From Romeriopsis navalis LEGE 11480 (GTDB lineage: Bacteria > Cyanobacteriota > Cyanobacteriia > Leptolyngbyales > Leptolyngbyaceae): a stretch of 45,717 nt of DNA. The notes under the pieces are model-generated. The model saw only the letters and a program-made list of their open reading frames with translations. It ran no database searches and was not told the DNA's origin. Shown piece after piece: positions 35,111 to 43,786 of this stretch; positions within the stretch are counted from its first letter, which is position 1; the number at the start of each line of letters is the position of its first letter. A program made the position numbers and the translations under genes. The stretch covers positions 1-45,717 of the forward strand of contig NZ_JADEXQ010000050.1 in the NCBI RefSeq assembly GCF_015207035.1, in the 5' to 3' direction.

Positions 35111-38100
35111 ATGTCGATGATTCATGGCGCTTGGGTGGATGAACACTTTTTCCTGTGGGGTGAGGTGTGGCGGCGGCATACCACCAAAACGACTCGAAAA
35201 AATAAGATGGCGGAGACATCAGTTGGTGTAACTGGGGTCTATCCGTTTGCCATGACCGCCGATGAGTTACAGTCACTGCTTCAAGTCAAACAGCCAGAAT
35301 TGAATTTGGTCTTGCCGAAGTTAACGGAATTATTTGCGGACAAGAAGGGGGCGACAAGCAAGCGACGATCGCAAGCCAGTCTGGCCAAAGCCGATGGTTG
35401 GTCAGTCCAAACGGTGGCAATTCCAACGGTCGTTGAGCCGACGGGGCAGCGACCCCAGTTATCCAATAGCGTCGTAGAAGCCGAAACTGAGTTATTTCCC
35501 TGGCAAATTGCCGGATTACAACTGAGTCGTGAAACGGCGATGCCATTTTTGGGATCGTTGCCTTTGAGTCGTCTGGGGCGGGAAGAAACATTCTTGAGTG
35601 ATGACTTGCGGTTTTGGTCACATTTATCGCGTTGGGGATTTGACTTAATTGCCCGGGGAAAGTATTTACCACGGCTGATTGATGCAACCAAGACGAGTCC
35701 CGCGAAGGCCGTCTGGCAAGTTTTGCTCGATAGTGCAACAGACCAAGAACGGCTGAATCGCTTTGCCAAACAGATGCCAACGGTCTGTCGATTATATGGT
35801 GAAGCCAGTAAGACGTTAGCGATGCCCCGGCCCGTTCCCGGCAAGGAACTGATTACCCAATTTTTGGATGGGCTGATTGATGTCCAGATGCGGCAAATGG
35901 GTCTGAAGCCGAAAATTCAGTCGACTTTGCAGCCGTTGCTAGCAGCCTTGACTGGGCCTGATGCGACGATTGAGGCAGAGATTGTCGCAAAACTGGGCAG
36001 CAGTTTTGAGTCATGGCTGGCCCCTTTTTCCCAGGCGATCGACCAATTTCGGGTGTGTCTGACGTTGGTGCCACCGATCGAGCAAACGATCGACAAGACT
36101 TGGATTTTGGAATATGGCTTACAGGCAATCGATGACATCACCTTGGTGATTCCGGCGGCGGTGCTGTGGCAAAATCCGGTTGATCGAATTTCCTATGCAG
36201 GGCATATTGTGGAGCGCCCCCAGGAAACTTTATTGGCGGGCTTAGGGGTCGCTTCACGAATTTATAGCGTGCTGGAAGATAGCCTTTGTACCGGCACACC
36301 GATGCAATGTGTGCTTGATCCAGCGGCGGCTTATCAGTTTTTACGGGAGATGGCAGGGCGACTGCAAGAGGGCGGCATTGGCATCGTCTTGCCACCCAGT
36401 TTGGCGAATCGGGAAGGGTGGGCGAATCGTTTGGGACTTAAGGTGCAAGCCACCACTACCAATGCAAGTTTGCGCAAAAAGCGCTTGGGGATGCAAGGAT
36501 TACTGAATTTTGAGTGGGAATTGGCGATCGGGGGCCATAGTCTTTCGAAGCGGGAATTTGATCGATTAGTCAGTTTGGGGACGCCATTAGTGGAAATTAA
36601 TGGTGAGTGGGTGGAACTGCGGCCCCAGGATATTCGATCGGCGAAGAACTTTTTTGCGGCTCGGAAGGATCAAACGAAGTTGACCTTAGAGGATGCGTTG
36701 CGGCTGAGTAGTGGCGACACGCAAACGATGGAAAAGTTACCGGTGGTGAGCTTTGAGTCTTCGGGGGCGCTGCAAGAGTTAGTCACGAACTTAGGGGATA
36801 ACGAGGCGATCGGCGCGCTCAATCCCAAACACCTCCAGGGGGAATTGCGCCCTTACCAAGCACGGGGAGTGGGTTGGCTGAGCTTTTTGGAAAAGTGGGG
36901 ATTGGGGGCTTGTCTCGCAGATGATATGGGTCTGGGTAAGACGCTACAACTAATTGCTTTTGTGTTGCATCTCCAGGAGCAGAAGTTACTCGAAGCCCCG
37001 ATTTTGATTGTTTGTCCCACTTCCGTGTTGGGCAATTGGGAACGGGAGGTCAAACGGTTTGCACCGAGTTTGAGCGTAATGGTCCAGCATGGGGATAAGC
37101 GATCGCAGGGAAAGGCGTTTGTGAAGATCGCCAAGCAGCATAATTTAGTGATTACGAGTTACGCACTTGTCCATCGTGATATGAGCAGCTTGAAGCTGGT
37201 GGATTGGCAAAGTGTCGTGCTGGATGAGGCACAGAATATCAAGAATTCCGAGTCAAAGCAGTCGCAATCGGTCCGGCAATTGGATGCCCCATTTCGGGTG
37301 GCCTTAACCGGTACACCAGTGGAGAATCGGTTGTCGGAGCTGTGGTCAATTATGGATTTTCTCAATCCAGGTTATTTGGGACCCAAGAATTATTTTCAGC
37401 GCCGGTTTGCGATTCCGATCGAACGTTATGGTGACATGACTTCATTGCAGGCACTGCGATCGTTGGCACAGCCCTTTATTCTGCGACGGTTGAAAACGGA
37501 TAAGACAATTATTCAGGATTTACCCGAAAAAAATGAGATGACGGCATTTTGTAGTTTGACGTTGTCGCAGGCCGATCTCTACCAACAAATGGTGGATGAA
37601 ACACTGGAGAAGATTGACGCTTCAAAAGGAATTCAACGCAAAGGATTAATTTTAGGTTTACTGACCAAGCTGAAGCAGATTTGTAACCATCCAGGCTTGA
37701 TTACTGGCGATGTCGATATGGCCGAAACGACCTTCCCAGCGCAGTCAGGCAAACTACAGCGTTTAGATGCGATGTTAGATGAGGCATTAGCCGAGGGCGA
37801 TCGCGCCTTGATTTTCACCCAGTTTGCCGAGTGGGGTAAATTACTGCAGGCTTATCTCACGCTAAAAATGAAGCAAGATATCTTGTTTTTATATGGTGGT
37901 ACCCGGAAAAACCAGCGAGAAGCGATGGTCGATCGGTTTCAGCATGACCCCCAGGCGCCCCAAGTCTTTATTTTGTCGCTGAAGGCTGGTGGCGTCGGTC
38001 TGAATCTGACGCGTGCTAACCATGTGTTTCATTTCGATCGGTGGTGGAACCCCGCAGTCGAGAATCAAGCCACGGATCGGGTGTTTCGAATTGGCCAGGT

Positions 38101-38293
38101 GCGCAATGTGCAGGTCCATAAGTTTGTCTGTACGGGCACGTTAGAAGAGCGCATTCACGACATGATTGAAGGCAAGAAAGCGCTGGCTGAACAAGTGATT
38201 GGCACCGGTGAGAATTGGTTAGGTGATTTAGATACTGATCAATTGCGCGAGTTGTTATTGTTGGATCGATCGACGATTTTGGGAGAGGAATAG
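35111..38293 (+). CDS. SNF2/SWI2 family DNA-dependent ATPase (DUF3670-containing)
   Basis: A 1060-residue superfamily 2 DNA translocase. The N-terminal 400 residues are specific to the bacterial branch, and a DUF3670 (SNF2-associated) region at about 420-540 includes LNFEWELAIGGHSLSKREF. The ATPase core follows. Motif I is DDMGLGKT at about residues 602-609, motif II is DEAQ at about 703 and motif III is TGTPVENRL. In the C-terminal lobe, KAGGVGLNLTRANHVFHFDR with WWNPAVENQATDRVFRIGQ (about 957-992) forms motifs V and VI. Only one polypeptide is needed for activity in known relatives, which remodel or displace DNA-bound proteins such as RNA polymerase. ATG 35111 has GAGGGG about 10 bases upstream; an in-frame TTG at 35090 is weaker. 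A partly paired hairpin follows the stop. Confidence 0.95.
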   Translation: MSMIHGAWVDEHFFLWGEVWRRHTTKTTRKNKMAETSVGVTGVYPFAMTADELQSLLQVKQPELNLVLPKLTELFADKKGATSKRRSQASLAKADGWSVQTVAIPTVVEPTGQRPQLSNSVVEAETELFPWQIAGLQLSRETAMPFLGSLPLSRLGREETFLSDDLRFWSHLSRWGFDLIARGKYLPRLIDATKTSPAKAVWQVLLDSATDQERLNRFAKQMPTVCRLYGEASKTLAMPRPVPGKELITQFLDGLIDVQMRQMGLKPKIQSTLQPLLAALTGPDATIEAEIVAKLGSSFESWLAPFSQAIDQFRVCLTLVPPIEQTIDKTWILEYGLQAIDDITLVIPAAVLWQNPVDRISYAGHIVERPQETLLAGLGVASRIYSVLEDSLCTGTPMQCVLDPAAAYQFLREMAGRLQEGGIGIVLPPSLANREGWANRLGLKVQATTTNASLRKKRLGMQGLLNFEWELAIGGHSLSKREFDRLVSLGTPLVEINGEWVELRPQDIRSAKNFFAARKDQTKLTLEDALRLSSGDTQTMEKLPVVSFESSGALQELVTNLGDNEAIGALNPKHLQGELRPYQARGVGWLSFLEKWGLGACLADDMGLGKTLQLIAFVLHLQEQKLLEAPILIVCPTSVLGNWEREVKRFAPSLSVMVQHGDKRSQGKAFVKIAKQHNLVITSYALVHRDMSSLKLVDWQSVVLDEAQNIKNSESKQSQSVRQLDAPFRVALTGTPVENRLSELWSIMDFLNPGYLGPKNYFQRRFAIPIERYGDMTSLQALRSLAQPFILRRLKTDKTIIQDLPEKNEMTAFCSLTLSQADLYQQMVDETLEKIDASKGIQRKGLILGLLTKLKQICNHPGLITGDVDMAETTFPAQSGKLQRLDAMLDEALAEGDRALIFTQFAEWGKLLQAYLTLKMKQDILFLYGGTRKNQREAMVDRFQHDPQAPQVFILSLKAGGVGLNLTRANHVFHFDRWWNPAVENQATDRVFRIGQVRNVQVHKFVCTGTLEERIHDMIEGKKALAEQVIGTGENWLGDLDTDQLRELLLLDRSTILGEE

Positions 38294-38301
38294 ATCCAAC
38301 C

Positions 38302-38339
38302 AAGCCTCCGGATGATCAAGATCACCCGAATGAGGGCTT
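38302..38339 (+). terminator. Imperfect hairpin after the SNF2 gene
   Basis: AAGCC...CGG.TGATC (38302-38317) pairs with GATCA.CCG...GGGCTT (38320-38339) with small bulges, beginning 9 bases after the stop. No T-run follows. It overlaps the start of a direct repeat at 38333. Confidence 0.4.
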
Positions 38340-38373
38340 GTAACAACAATCGAGTTTGTGCTTCGATAAGATT
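38333..38373 (+). repeat. 41-bp imperfect direct repeat, copy 1
   Basis: Matches 38488-38528 at 35 of 41 positions. The last 19 bases (from TTTGTGCTTCG to AAGATT) are identical and the six differences fall in the middle. It lies in the 298-base gap between the SNF2 and HTH-ATPase genes. Confidence 0.8.
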
Positions 38374-38487
38374 TCTGGGCAACAGAAAAGCGCGCAGTAG
38401 CAAAAGTTGTGATTGTTGGATCGATGAACTACTTTAGGCGCGGAATAGTTCTATTTAAGTCTCTCTACAATAGCGACAGCTAAGATA

Positions 38488-38528
38488 AGGGCTTGTGATA
38501 GCCATAGAATTTGTGCTTCGATAAGATT
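38488..38528 (+). repeat. 41-bp imperfect direct repeat, copy 2
   Basis: Second copy, starting 155 bases after the first and ending 63 bases before the ATG of the HTH-ATPase gene. A TACAAT at 38466-38471 just upstream could be a -10 element, but no matching -35 is evident. The repeat could be a regulator site or a duplicated leader. Confidence 0.8.
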
Positions 38529-38591
38529 ACCTCTGCTGGATTCGCCCTATACTTTGGCATCACGTTTTTACGTGGCTTTTTCACTCGTTTT

Positions 38592-40064
38592 ATGGAAACT
38601 CAAGAAGCGTTAAATCTAGTTCGACGGTTGCTTGCACCGCGCCAACTCAGCTATCTCGAAGAAGTGCTGCTGTCCCAAACGATTGAAGGGCGGCTATATC
38701 GTGAAATTGCTTTAGATGTGGGGTATGAGCTGAGCTACGTGCGGGATGTTGGTTCCAAGCTATGGAGTGCATTGTCCACCAGCACTGGTACGGCAGTGAC
38801 CAAAAAGAATGTGATGGCGATTCTGAAGCAGCAGGTTGAACGAACAACAGCACCGGTCGAACATAATCCGCAATTCAGCTTATCGAGCTTCGATCGCGCC
38901 ATGAAGGGGAATATCGCGGTCGACGGCGAGGCAGATGGTCATGTGATTAAGTTTCCGGGGCGATCGCTAGAACCGCAGGCCTCGACGTATATTGAGCGCC
39001 CTCCGATTGAGAATTTGGTCTACAACAGCTTGTTTGAACCAGGCAGTCTTATCCGGATTCAGGCACCACGCCAGATGGGAAAAACATCATTGGTGCATCG
39101 GGTGTTCGATCGGGTGAGTCGGTTAGGGCCGCAGTCGCCGCAGATGCGACTGGTCTATCTGAATTTACGTCAGGTGGATCAACCAATTTTGAGTAATCTG
39201 GATCGATTTTTGCGTTGGTTTTGTTGGACATTGAGCCAGCAGTTGGGTTTGACGCCACAGTTCAAACAATATTGGATGCCCGAAGTTGGCGCAAAGATTA
39301 GTTGCACTAACTATATGCAGGAGTATGTGTTAGCGGAATTAGATGCACCATTGGTGCTTGCCTTTGATGATCTCAGTCGCTTATTTCACTATCCGGAGGT
39401 GGCGCAGGATGTGTTGCCGATGTTCCGAACTTGGCATGAGGAGGCGATCGTCACACCCAGCTGGCAAAAACTCCGGCTGTTGCTCTTGCATAATGCAGAA
39501 GTTGATTTGCAATTACCACTGAGTCAATCGCCGTTTAATGTGGGCTTAGCCATTCAACTGCCGGATTTGACTTGGCTGCAGACACAGGAATTAGCCCAGC
39601 AATGCGGGATTTCGATAACGGCGGAGCAGGATGATTTGGTGGCGTTGTATGAGCTGGTGGGCGGACAACCCTATTTGCTGCAATTGGCATTTCATTGGTT
39701 AACCGTACGCCAACTCCCGCTGCATGAACTACTGCAGAAAGCACCGAGCCTAAGCGGCATTTTTCGGCAGCATCTACGGCATTATTGGTTAGTTTTACAG
39801 ACCAATCCCAGTCTTTGGGAAGCATTTGAGTCGGTATTGCTCGATCAGACGGCAATGGGGGTGGGTTTAGAAATTCAGGCGGCCTGTTGGTTAGAAGAGT
39901 TAGGGTTAATCCGACTGGAGGGCGATCGCGCAGTGGTTTCACGATCGCTATATCAGCGTTTTTTTACATCACAGCGATCAGTAGTCCAGACCAATCTGAC
40001 GGATAATGATACGGGTGGAAGTCGAGCGTTAAGCTTCCGTCGGGCAATAGGTGATGACTTCTAG
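38592..40064 (+). CDS. HTH (vMAP-type) and AAA_35 STAND-like ATPase
   Basis: A 490-residue soluble protein. Residues 1-85 match the N-terminal helix-turn-helix domain of vWA-MoxR-associated (vMAP) and related cyanobacterial proteins: [20 protein letters not shown], then [17 protein letters not shown] and [10 protein letters not shown]. An AAA_35 ATPase follows from about 125. Walker A is APRQMGKTS (about 157-165), Walker B is [10 protein letters not shown] (about 254-263), and [14 protein letters not shown] at about 350-363 is the winged-helix region after the ATPase. The C-terminus (460-490) is short, with no WD40, TPR or effector domain. ATG 38592 is chosen because the HTH starts there; a TTG at 38511 would begin inside a repeat. 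It overlaps the next gene by 11 bases. Families with this HTH are linked to NTP-dependent conflict and signalling systems; the function here is unknown. Confidence 0.87.
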   Translation: METQEALNLVRRLLAPRQLSYLEEVLLSQTIEGRLYREIALDVGYELSYVRDVGSKLWSALSTSTGTAVTKKNVMAILKQQVERTTAPVEHNPQFSLSSFDRAMKGNIAVDGEADGHVIKFPGRSLEPQASTYIERPPIENLVYNSLFEPGSLIRIQAPRQMGKTSLVHRVFDRVSRLGPQSPQMRLVYLNLRQVDQPILSNLDRFLRWFCWTLSQQLGLTPQFKQYWMPEVGAKISCTNYMQEYVLAELDAPLVLAFDDLSRLFHYPEVAQDVLPMFRTWHEEAIVTPSWQKLRLLLLHNAEVDLQLPLSQSPFNVGLAIQLPDLTWLQTQELAQQCGISITAEQDDLVALYELVGGQPYLLQLAFHWLTVRQLPLHELLQKAPSLSGIFRQHLRHYWLVLQTNPSLWEAFESVLLDQTAMGVGLEIQAACWLEELGLIRLEGDRAVVSRSLYQRFFTSQRSVVQTNLTDNDTGGSRALSFRRAIGDDF

Positions 40065-42855
40065 GGGCAGCGACATTTATCAAGTGGGGGGAAGCCTCCG
40101 ATCAGATGCGCCGACTTACGTGGTGAGGCAGGCTGATCAGCAATTATATGAGGCAATGCAGGCCGGGGAGTTATGCTGTGTCTTTAATTCCCGGCAAATG
40201 GGGAAGTCGAGTCTGCGGGTGCAGCTACAGCAGCGACTACAGGGAAATGGCGGCCGCTGTGCCTATTTAGATATGACCCGCATTGGCAGTGAACAAGTCC
40301 AGCAGCAGGCTTGGTATCGCGGGATTATGGTGGAACTACTGCGGAGTTTCCAATTGTTTGGGCAGGTGGATTTGCAAGCCTGGTGGCGGATGCAGGCGGA
40401 TTTACCGATTCTGCAGCAGTTGAGTTTATTTATTGAGGATATTTTGCTGGGGGCACTGCCCCATGAATCAATTTATATTCTGGTGGATGAAATTGATAGT
40501 GCATTGAGTTTGCCATTTGCGATCGATGATTTTTTTGCCTTGATTCGGTCTTGCTATAACCAACGGGCTGTCGATCCTCGGTTTGAGCGCTTGAACTGGG
40601 CATTGTTTGGGGTGACGACACCCTCGGACTTGATTCAGGATCGATCGCGTACTCCCTTTAATATTGGACGGGCGATCGACTTGCAGGGGATTCAGTGGAG
40701 TGAAGCAGAACCCCTCTTAGAAGGCCTACCCGTTGATGCGCAGTTAGCGGAAAGTGCTTTACAGGAGATTCTTGGTTGGACTGGTGGACAACCCTTTTTA
40801 ACGCAGAAGCTGTGTCAAATGATGGCAAATGCCTGGGCAATGGATGCGCTACGGTTAGAGCAGCGGCCGGGATTGGTGCCACAGTATGTGTCACAAATTG
40901 TGCAAACACAGGTGATTGAACATTGGGAAACGCGTGATCAACCAGAGCACTTTCGGACAATTCGAGATCGGTTGTTACGCGATGAGTTGATGAGTGTGCG
41001 ATTACTCGGACTATATCAGCAAGTGCTAACGGGTGAAGACGTACCGAGTGATGATAGCCGCGAACAAATCGAACTGCTGCTATCGGGTTTGATCGTGGTT
41101 GATACGCAGGGCCATCTGCAAATTAAAAATCGAATTTATGCCGCTATCTTTAATGCAAACTGGGTGAGTCAGCAACTCGAACTTTTACGACCTTATGCAT
41201 TGCAGCTGAAACGATGGCAGGAATCAGCAGGAAAAGATGAAACGCATCTGCTGGTTGGAGAATCACTAGAGGTAATGCTGAGTTGGTCAAAAAATAAGCG
41301 ATTAAGCGATGCGGACTATCGATTTTTAAATGCGAGCCAGGAACTGGCAAAGCAACGGGTTGAGCAGGCGTTGATCGTCGAAAAACAAGAGCGGGAAAAG
41401 ACTGATGCGGCATTGCAGCTATTACAAGATGCAAATCAACACTTGGCAAACGCACGACAAGTGGCGAAAGCGCAGGTGAGCAAACATGGATTAGGGTGGC
41501 GGTGGGTAATCGCAATTATCGGTGGCGTGAGCGCCGCAGTGCTGGGGTTAAGAACGAGCGGCTGGTTGCAGGAATTAGAGTGGATGATGACCGATCGCTT
41601 AGTGCAGTTGCGGCCAGCCGAAGCGATGAGTCAAGAGATTACGATCGTGGCCATTGGGGAAGCGGATCTTAAAGCCGTGGGACGCTATCCCTTACCGGAT
41701 GGAGTCTTGGCCAAAGCGATTCGTCAAGTTGCCAAACATCAACCACAACAGATTGGCTTAGATATGTATCGCGATCTGCCGATCGAACCTGGCCGATCGG
41801 AGTTGCAGCAGGTTTTTCGCAGTACACCGAATTTACTGGGAATTGATAAGGTGGTAGCACCGATGGTTGCAGCACCGGTGACGTTGGCGGCGGCCCAGCG
41901 AATCGGCTTTGCGGATCAAGTGATTGACCGGGATGGCAAAGTACGGCGAGCGTTACTTTCAGTGAAGCCCGATGGTCAAAAAACGCGCTATAGCCTGGGT
42001 TTACGTTTAGCGCTCGCCTTTCTAGAAGAACGGGGAATCAAACCAAAATCAGAGTCTTCGAGCAGCCAAACCATGAATTTGGGTAAAGCCGTCATCCGCC
42101 CCTTTACTCCCAATGATGCAGGCTATATTCGCGCAGAGGCGGGCGGATATCAAATGCTAATGAATTTCTATGGCACAGGACAACAGTTCCCGTCGATTTC
42201 GTTGGAGGCATTGCTGAATAATCGGGTCAATCCGGCGTTATTGCGCGATCGCATTGTTTTGATTGGTTATACCGCCGAGAGCGTCAATGACTTATTTCAA
42301 ACACCCTATAGCAGCCAAGGTGAGGATGGACGCTATATGCCAGGGGTGATCTTACATGCCAATATCATTCAGCAGCTGGTTGGTGGTGCCTTAACGGGGC
42401 GGACAATGCAGGGGAGTTGGTCGGAGCCTTGGGAATGGCTATGGATTGTGATGTGGACGGGGGGAGGTTGCTTAATCAGTCGATGGTTATTGCCAAAAAG
42501 TTGGTGGTGGTTACCGGGGGCGCTCAGTTTAAGTGCGGTGGGGTTAGTCGGAAGTGGTTATGGTCTATTACTTGCCGGTTGGGTTGTACCAATTGTGCCT
42601 TGCACGATCGGTTTGTTCACTGGGGCCGGGGCAATTATCGGCGTGAGTCAAAAGCAATTAGAACGGCAGCAGTTGCAGCAGATCATGACGAATTTAGCGA
42701 CTGATCAGTCGATCAACCCACCGATGCGTCAGGTTATATTTGAACTCTTGAAACAGTCAGAGAGTCAGGAAGCCCAACCATTTATTGAGCATTATCAACA
42801 ACAGAATCCGCATCAGCCGCGTGATATGGCAGCTGCCGATGCAGGCTCGGAGTAA
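40054..42855 (+). CDS. AAA_35 ATPase fused to a CHASE2 sensor, membrane protein
   Basis: A 933-residue protein. An AAA_35 ATPase covers residues about 15-380, with Walker [11 protein letters not shown] (about 44-53), Walker B YILVDEID (about 141-148) and [16 protein letters not shown] coiled coil runs from 425 to 475. A first membrane helix (483-500) leads to a CHASE2 domain (about 505-770; [32 protein letters not shown] and [19 protein letters not shown] are family motifs). Helices at about 795-815, 820-840 and 842-865 return to a charged tail of 70 residues. CHASE2 is normally an extracytoplasmic sensor in front of a kinase or cyclase; here no such output follows, so the ATPase on the cytosolic side may be the output. 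The start overlaps the HTH-ATPase gene by 11 bases. ATG 40054 is used; GTG 40051 is in frame. Confidence 0.93.
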   Translation: MTSRGSDIYQVGGSLRSDAPTYVVRQADQQLYEAMQAGELCCVFNSRQMGKSSLRVQLQQRLQGNGGRCAYLDMTRIGSEQVQQQAWYRGIMVELLRSFQLFGQVDLQAWWRMQADLPILQQLSLFIEDILLGALPHESIYILVDEIDSALSLPFAIDDFFALIRSCYNQRAVDPRFERLNWALFGVTTPSDLIQDRSRTPFNIGRAIDLQGIQWSEAEPLLEGLPVDAQLAESALQEILGWTGGQPFLTQKLCQMMANAWAMDALRLEQRPGLVPQYVSQIVQTQVIEHWETRDQPEHFRTIRDRLLRDELMSVRLLGLYQQVLTGEDVPSDDSREQIELLLSGLIVVDTQGHLQIKNRIYAAIFNANWVSQQLELLRPYALQLKRWQESAGKDETHLLVGESLEVMLSWSKNKRLSDADYRFLNASQELAKQRVEQALIVEKQEREKTDAALQLLQDANQHLANARQVAKAQVSKHGLGWRWVIAIIGGVSAAVLGLRTSGWLQELEWMMTDRLVQLRPAEAMSQEITIVAIGEADLKAVGRYPLPDGVLAKAIRQVAKHQPQQIGLDMYRDLPIEPGRSELQQVFRSTPNLLGIDKVVAPMVAAPVTLAAAQRIGFADQVIDRDGKVRRALLSVKPDGQKTRYSLGLRLALAFLEERGIKPKSESSSSQTMNLGKAVIRPFTPNDAGYIRAEAGGYQMLMNFYGTGQQFPSISLEALLNNRVNPALLRDRIVLIGYTAESVNDLFQTPYSSQGEDGRYMPGVILHANIIQQLVGGALTGRTMQGSWSEPWEWLWIVMWTGGGCLISRWLLPKSWWWLPGALSLSAVGLVGSGYGLLLAGWVVPIVPCTIGLFTGAGAIIGVSQKQLERQQLQQIMTNLATDQSINPPMRQVIFELLKQSESQEAQPFIEHYQQQNPHQPRDMAAADAGSE

Positions 42856-43591
42856 CGTAATGCCGAATCACACGCTGCCAAGCCGGTTGAACCGGATCGG
42901 CCTGATTCCAAAGCGTGGTTAGTAGGTCATACCAACGTCCCTGACGCGCGTGCCATTGCGCCTTTTGCAACACGGATTGGTGGGAGGTGGGGGGCGTTTG
43001 CCGCGGCACGCGTTGCACCCAACCACTCAGAATCGGATCATCGGGCTGCGGCGTTTTGCCACAAACCAAGACAACGGACCAACGATAGTTTTTGCCGATT
43101 TCCAGGGGTGGCATAGTCGTCGGTAACTGTAGCTGAACGAGTTGGGAGATTGTGGCCTGAGGCGATGGCGCAGAGGGTGTTATCGGGGCTAGCGGCAGGG
43201 AAACTTGCGCGTGAATTTGCCGGTGCTGGTCACGAAAGGTCAGGATGGCCTGAGAAACACGTTGTTGCGGTGGCACACGCAGAAAAATCACGGGTCGCTC
43301 GGCCATGGTTAACGCGTAGTTGCGTTGGGGCATGAGTGATTCGATCGATGGCGCATTCGCAATGCAGCTATTGTTGTTACGCGAACCAGCACCTTTAGTG
43401 GTGGGGGGAGCCCCACTGCCGGGCGGATCAAAATTTTCGAGAAAGACAATTTGATTGATTGCCGTCGCAGTGTCGTTGGCGCGGGAAAGCCTCTGAGCTG
43501 TCGCGGGTTGCATGCCTTTCAACACCAAGCTAAAGCCCGCACAAAGGGTGAGGGGCAGCGCGAGAATGGGAATGACAAATTCTTTTTTCAT
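42782..43591 (-). CDS. DUF928 family secreted protein
   Basis: A 269-residue exported protein. Residues 1-32 form a signal peptide (basic KKE, a hydrophobic core, and a cleavage region around ATAQ). The DUF928 hallmark follows as [17 protein letters not shown] (about 55-71) and a paired-cysteine region including [23 protein letters not shown] at about 168-180 contains the second conserved cysteine. DUF928 proteins are almost confined to cyanobacteria and are often encoded beside CHAT, CHASE2 and TPR genes. Its 3' end overlaps that of the CHASE2 gene by 74 bases on the opposite strand. A candidate promoter lies about 77 bases upstream. Function unknown. Confidence 0.88.
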   Translation of the reverse strand: MKKEFVIPILALPLTLCAGFSLVLKGMQPATAQRLSRANDTATAINQIVFLENFDPPGSGAPPTTKGAGSRNNNSCIANAPSIESLMPQRNYALTMAERPVIFLRVPPQQRVSQAILTFRDQHRQIHAQVSLPLAPITPSAPSPQATISQLVQLQLPTTMPPLEIGKNYRWSVVLVCGKTPQPDDPILSGWVQRVPRQTPPTSHQSVLQKAQWHARQGRWYDLLTTLWNQADPVQPAWQRVIRHYVTPSLHRQLPYHAADADSVVDNAQ

Positions 43592-43674
43592 GTGCAGTCC
43601 AAGAATAAGCGATTTCAGGGGGAATGAATGGCAATCATGAGTGAAATCGATGATTGAAATATCAACGATGACCT

Positions 43675-43703
43675 AATAAACCAAATCATTCGAAAACCGG
43701 CAA
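43675..43703 (-). promoter_or_regulatory. Candidate promoter of the DUF928 gene
   Basis: On the minus strand TTGCCG (43703-43698) and TTTATT (43680-43675) are separated by exactly 17 bases, each matching four of six consensus positions. Transcription would start near 43668, leaving a leader of about 77 bases. Confidence 0.35.
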
Positions 43704-43741
43704 GTCCGTATACTTTATTAATTCTTTACGACAACCAAATC

Positions 43742-43754
43742 CCTGCCAAGCAGG
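43742..43754 (-). terminator. Small hairpin after the CHAT gene
   Basis: CCTGC and GCAGG pair over a 3-base loop, 33 bases after the CHAT stop in its direction of transcription, followed by GATTTGG. It is short and lacks a T-run, so it is a weak candidate. Confidence 0.25.
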
Positions 43755-43786
43755 AATTACAGCCGTTTAACTGGAGAGAATTCGAG

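Noticed and set aside
38511-38591. Upstream TTG start adding 27 residues to the HTH-ATPase
   Set aside because: The added residues are not conserved, the TTG lies inside a direct repeat, and the HTH domain begins at ATG 38592.
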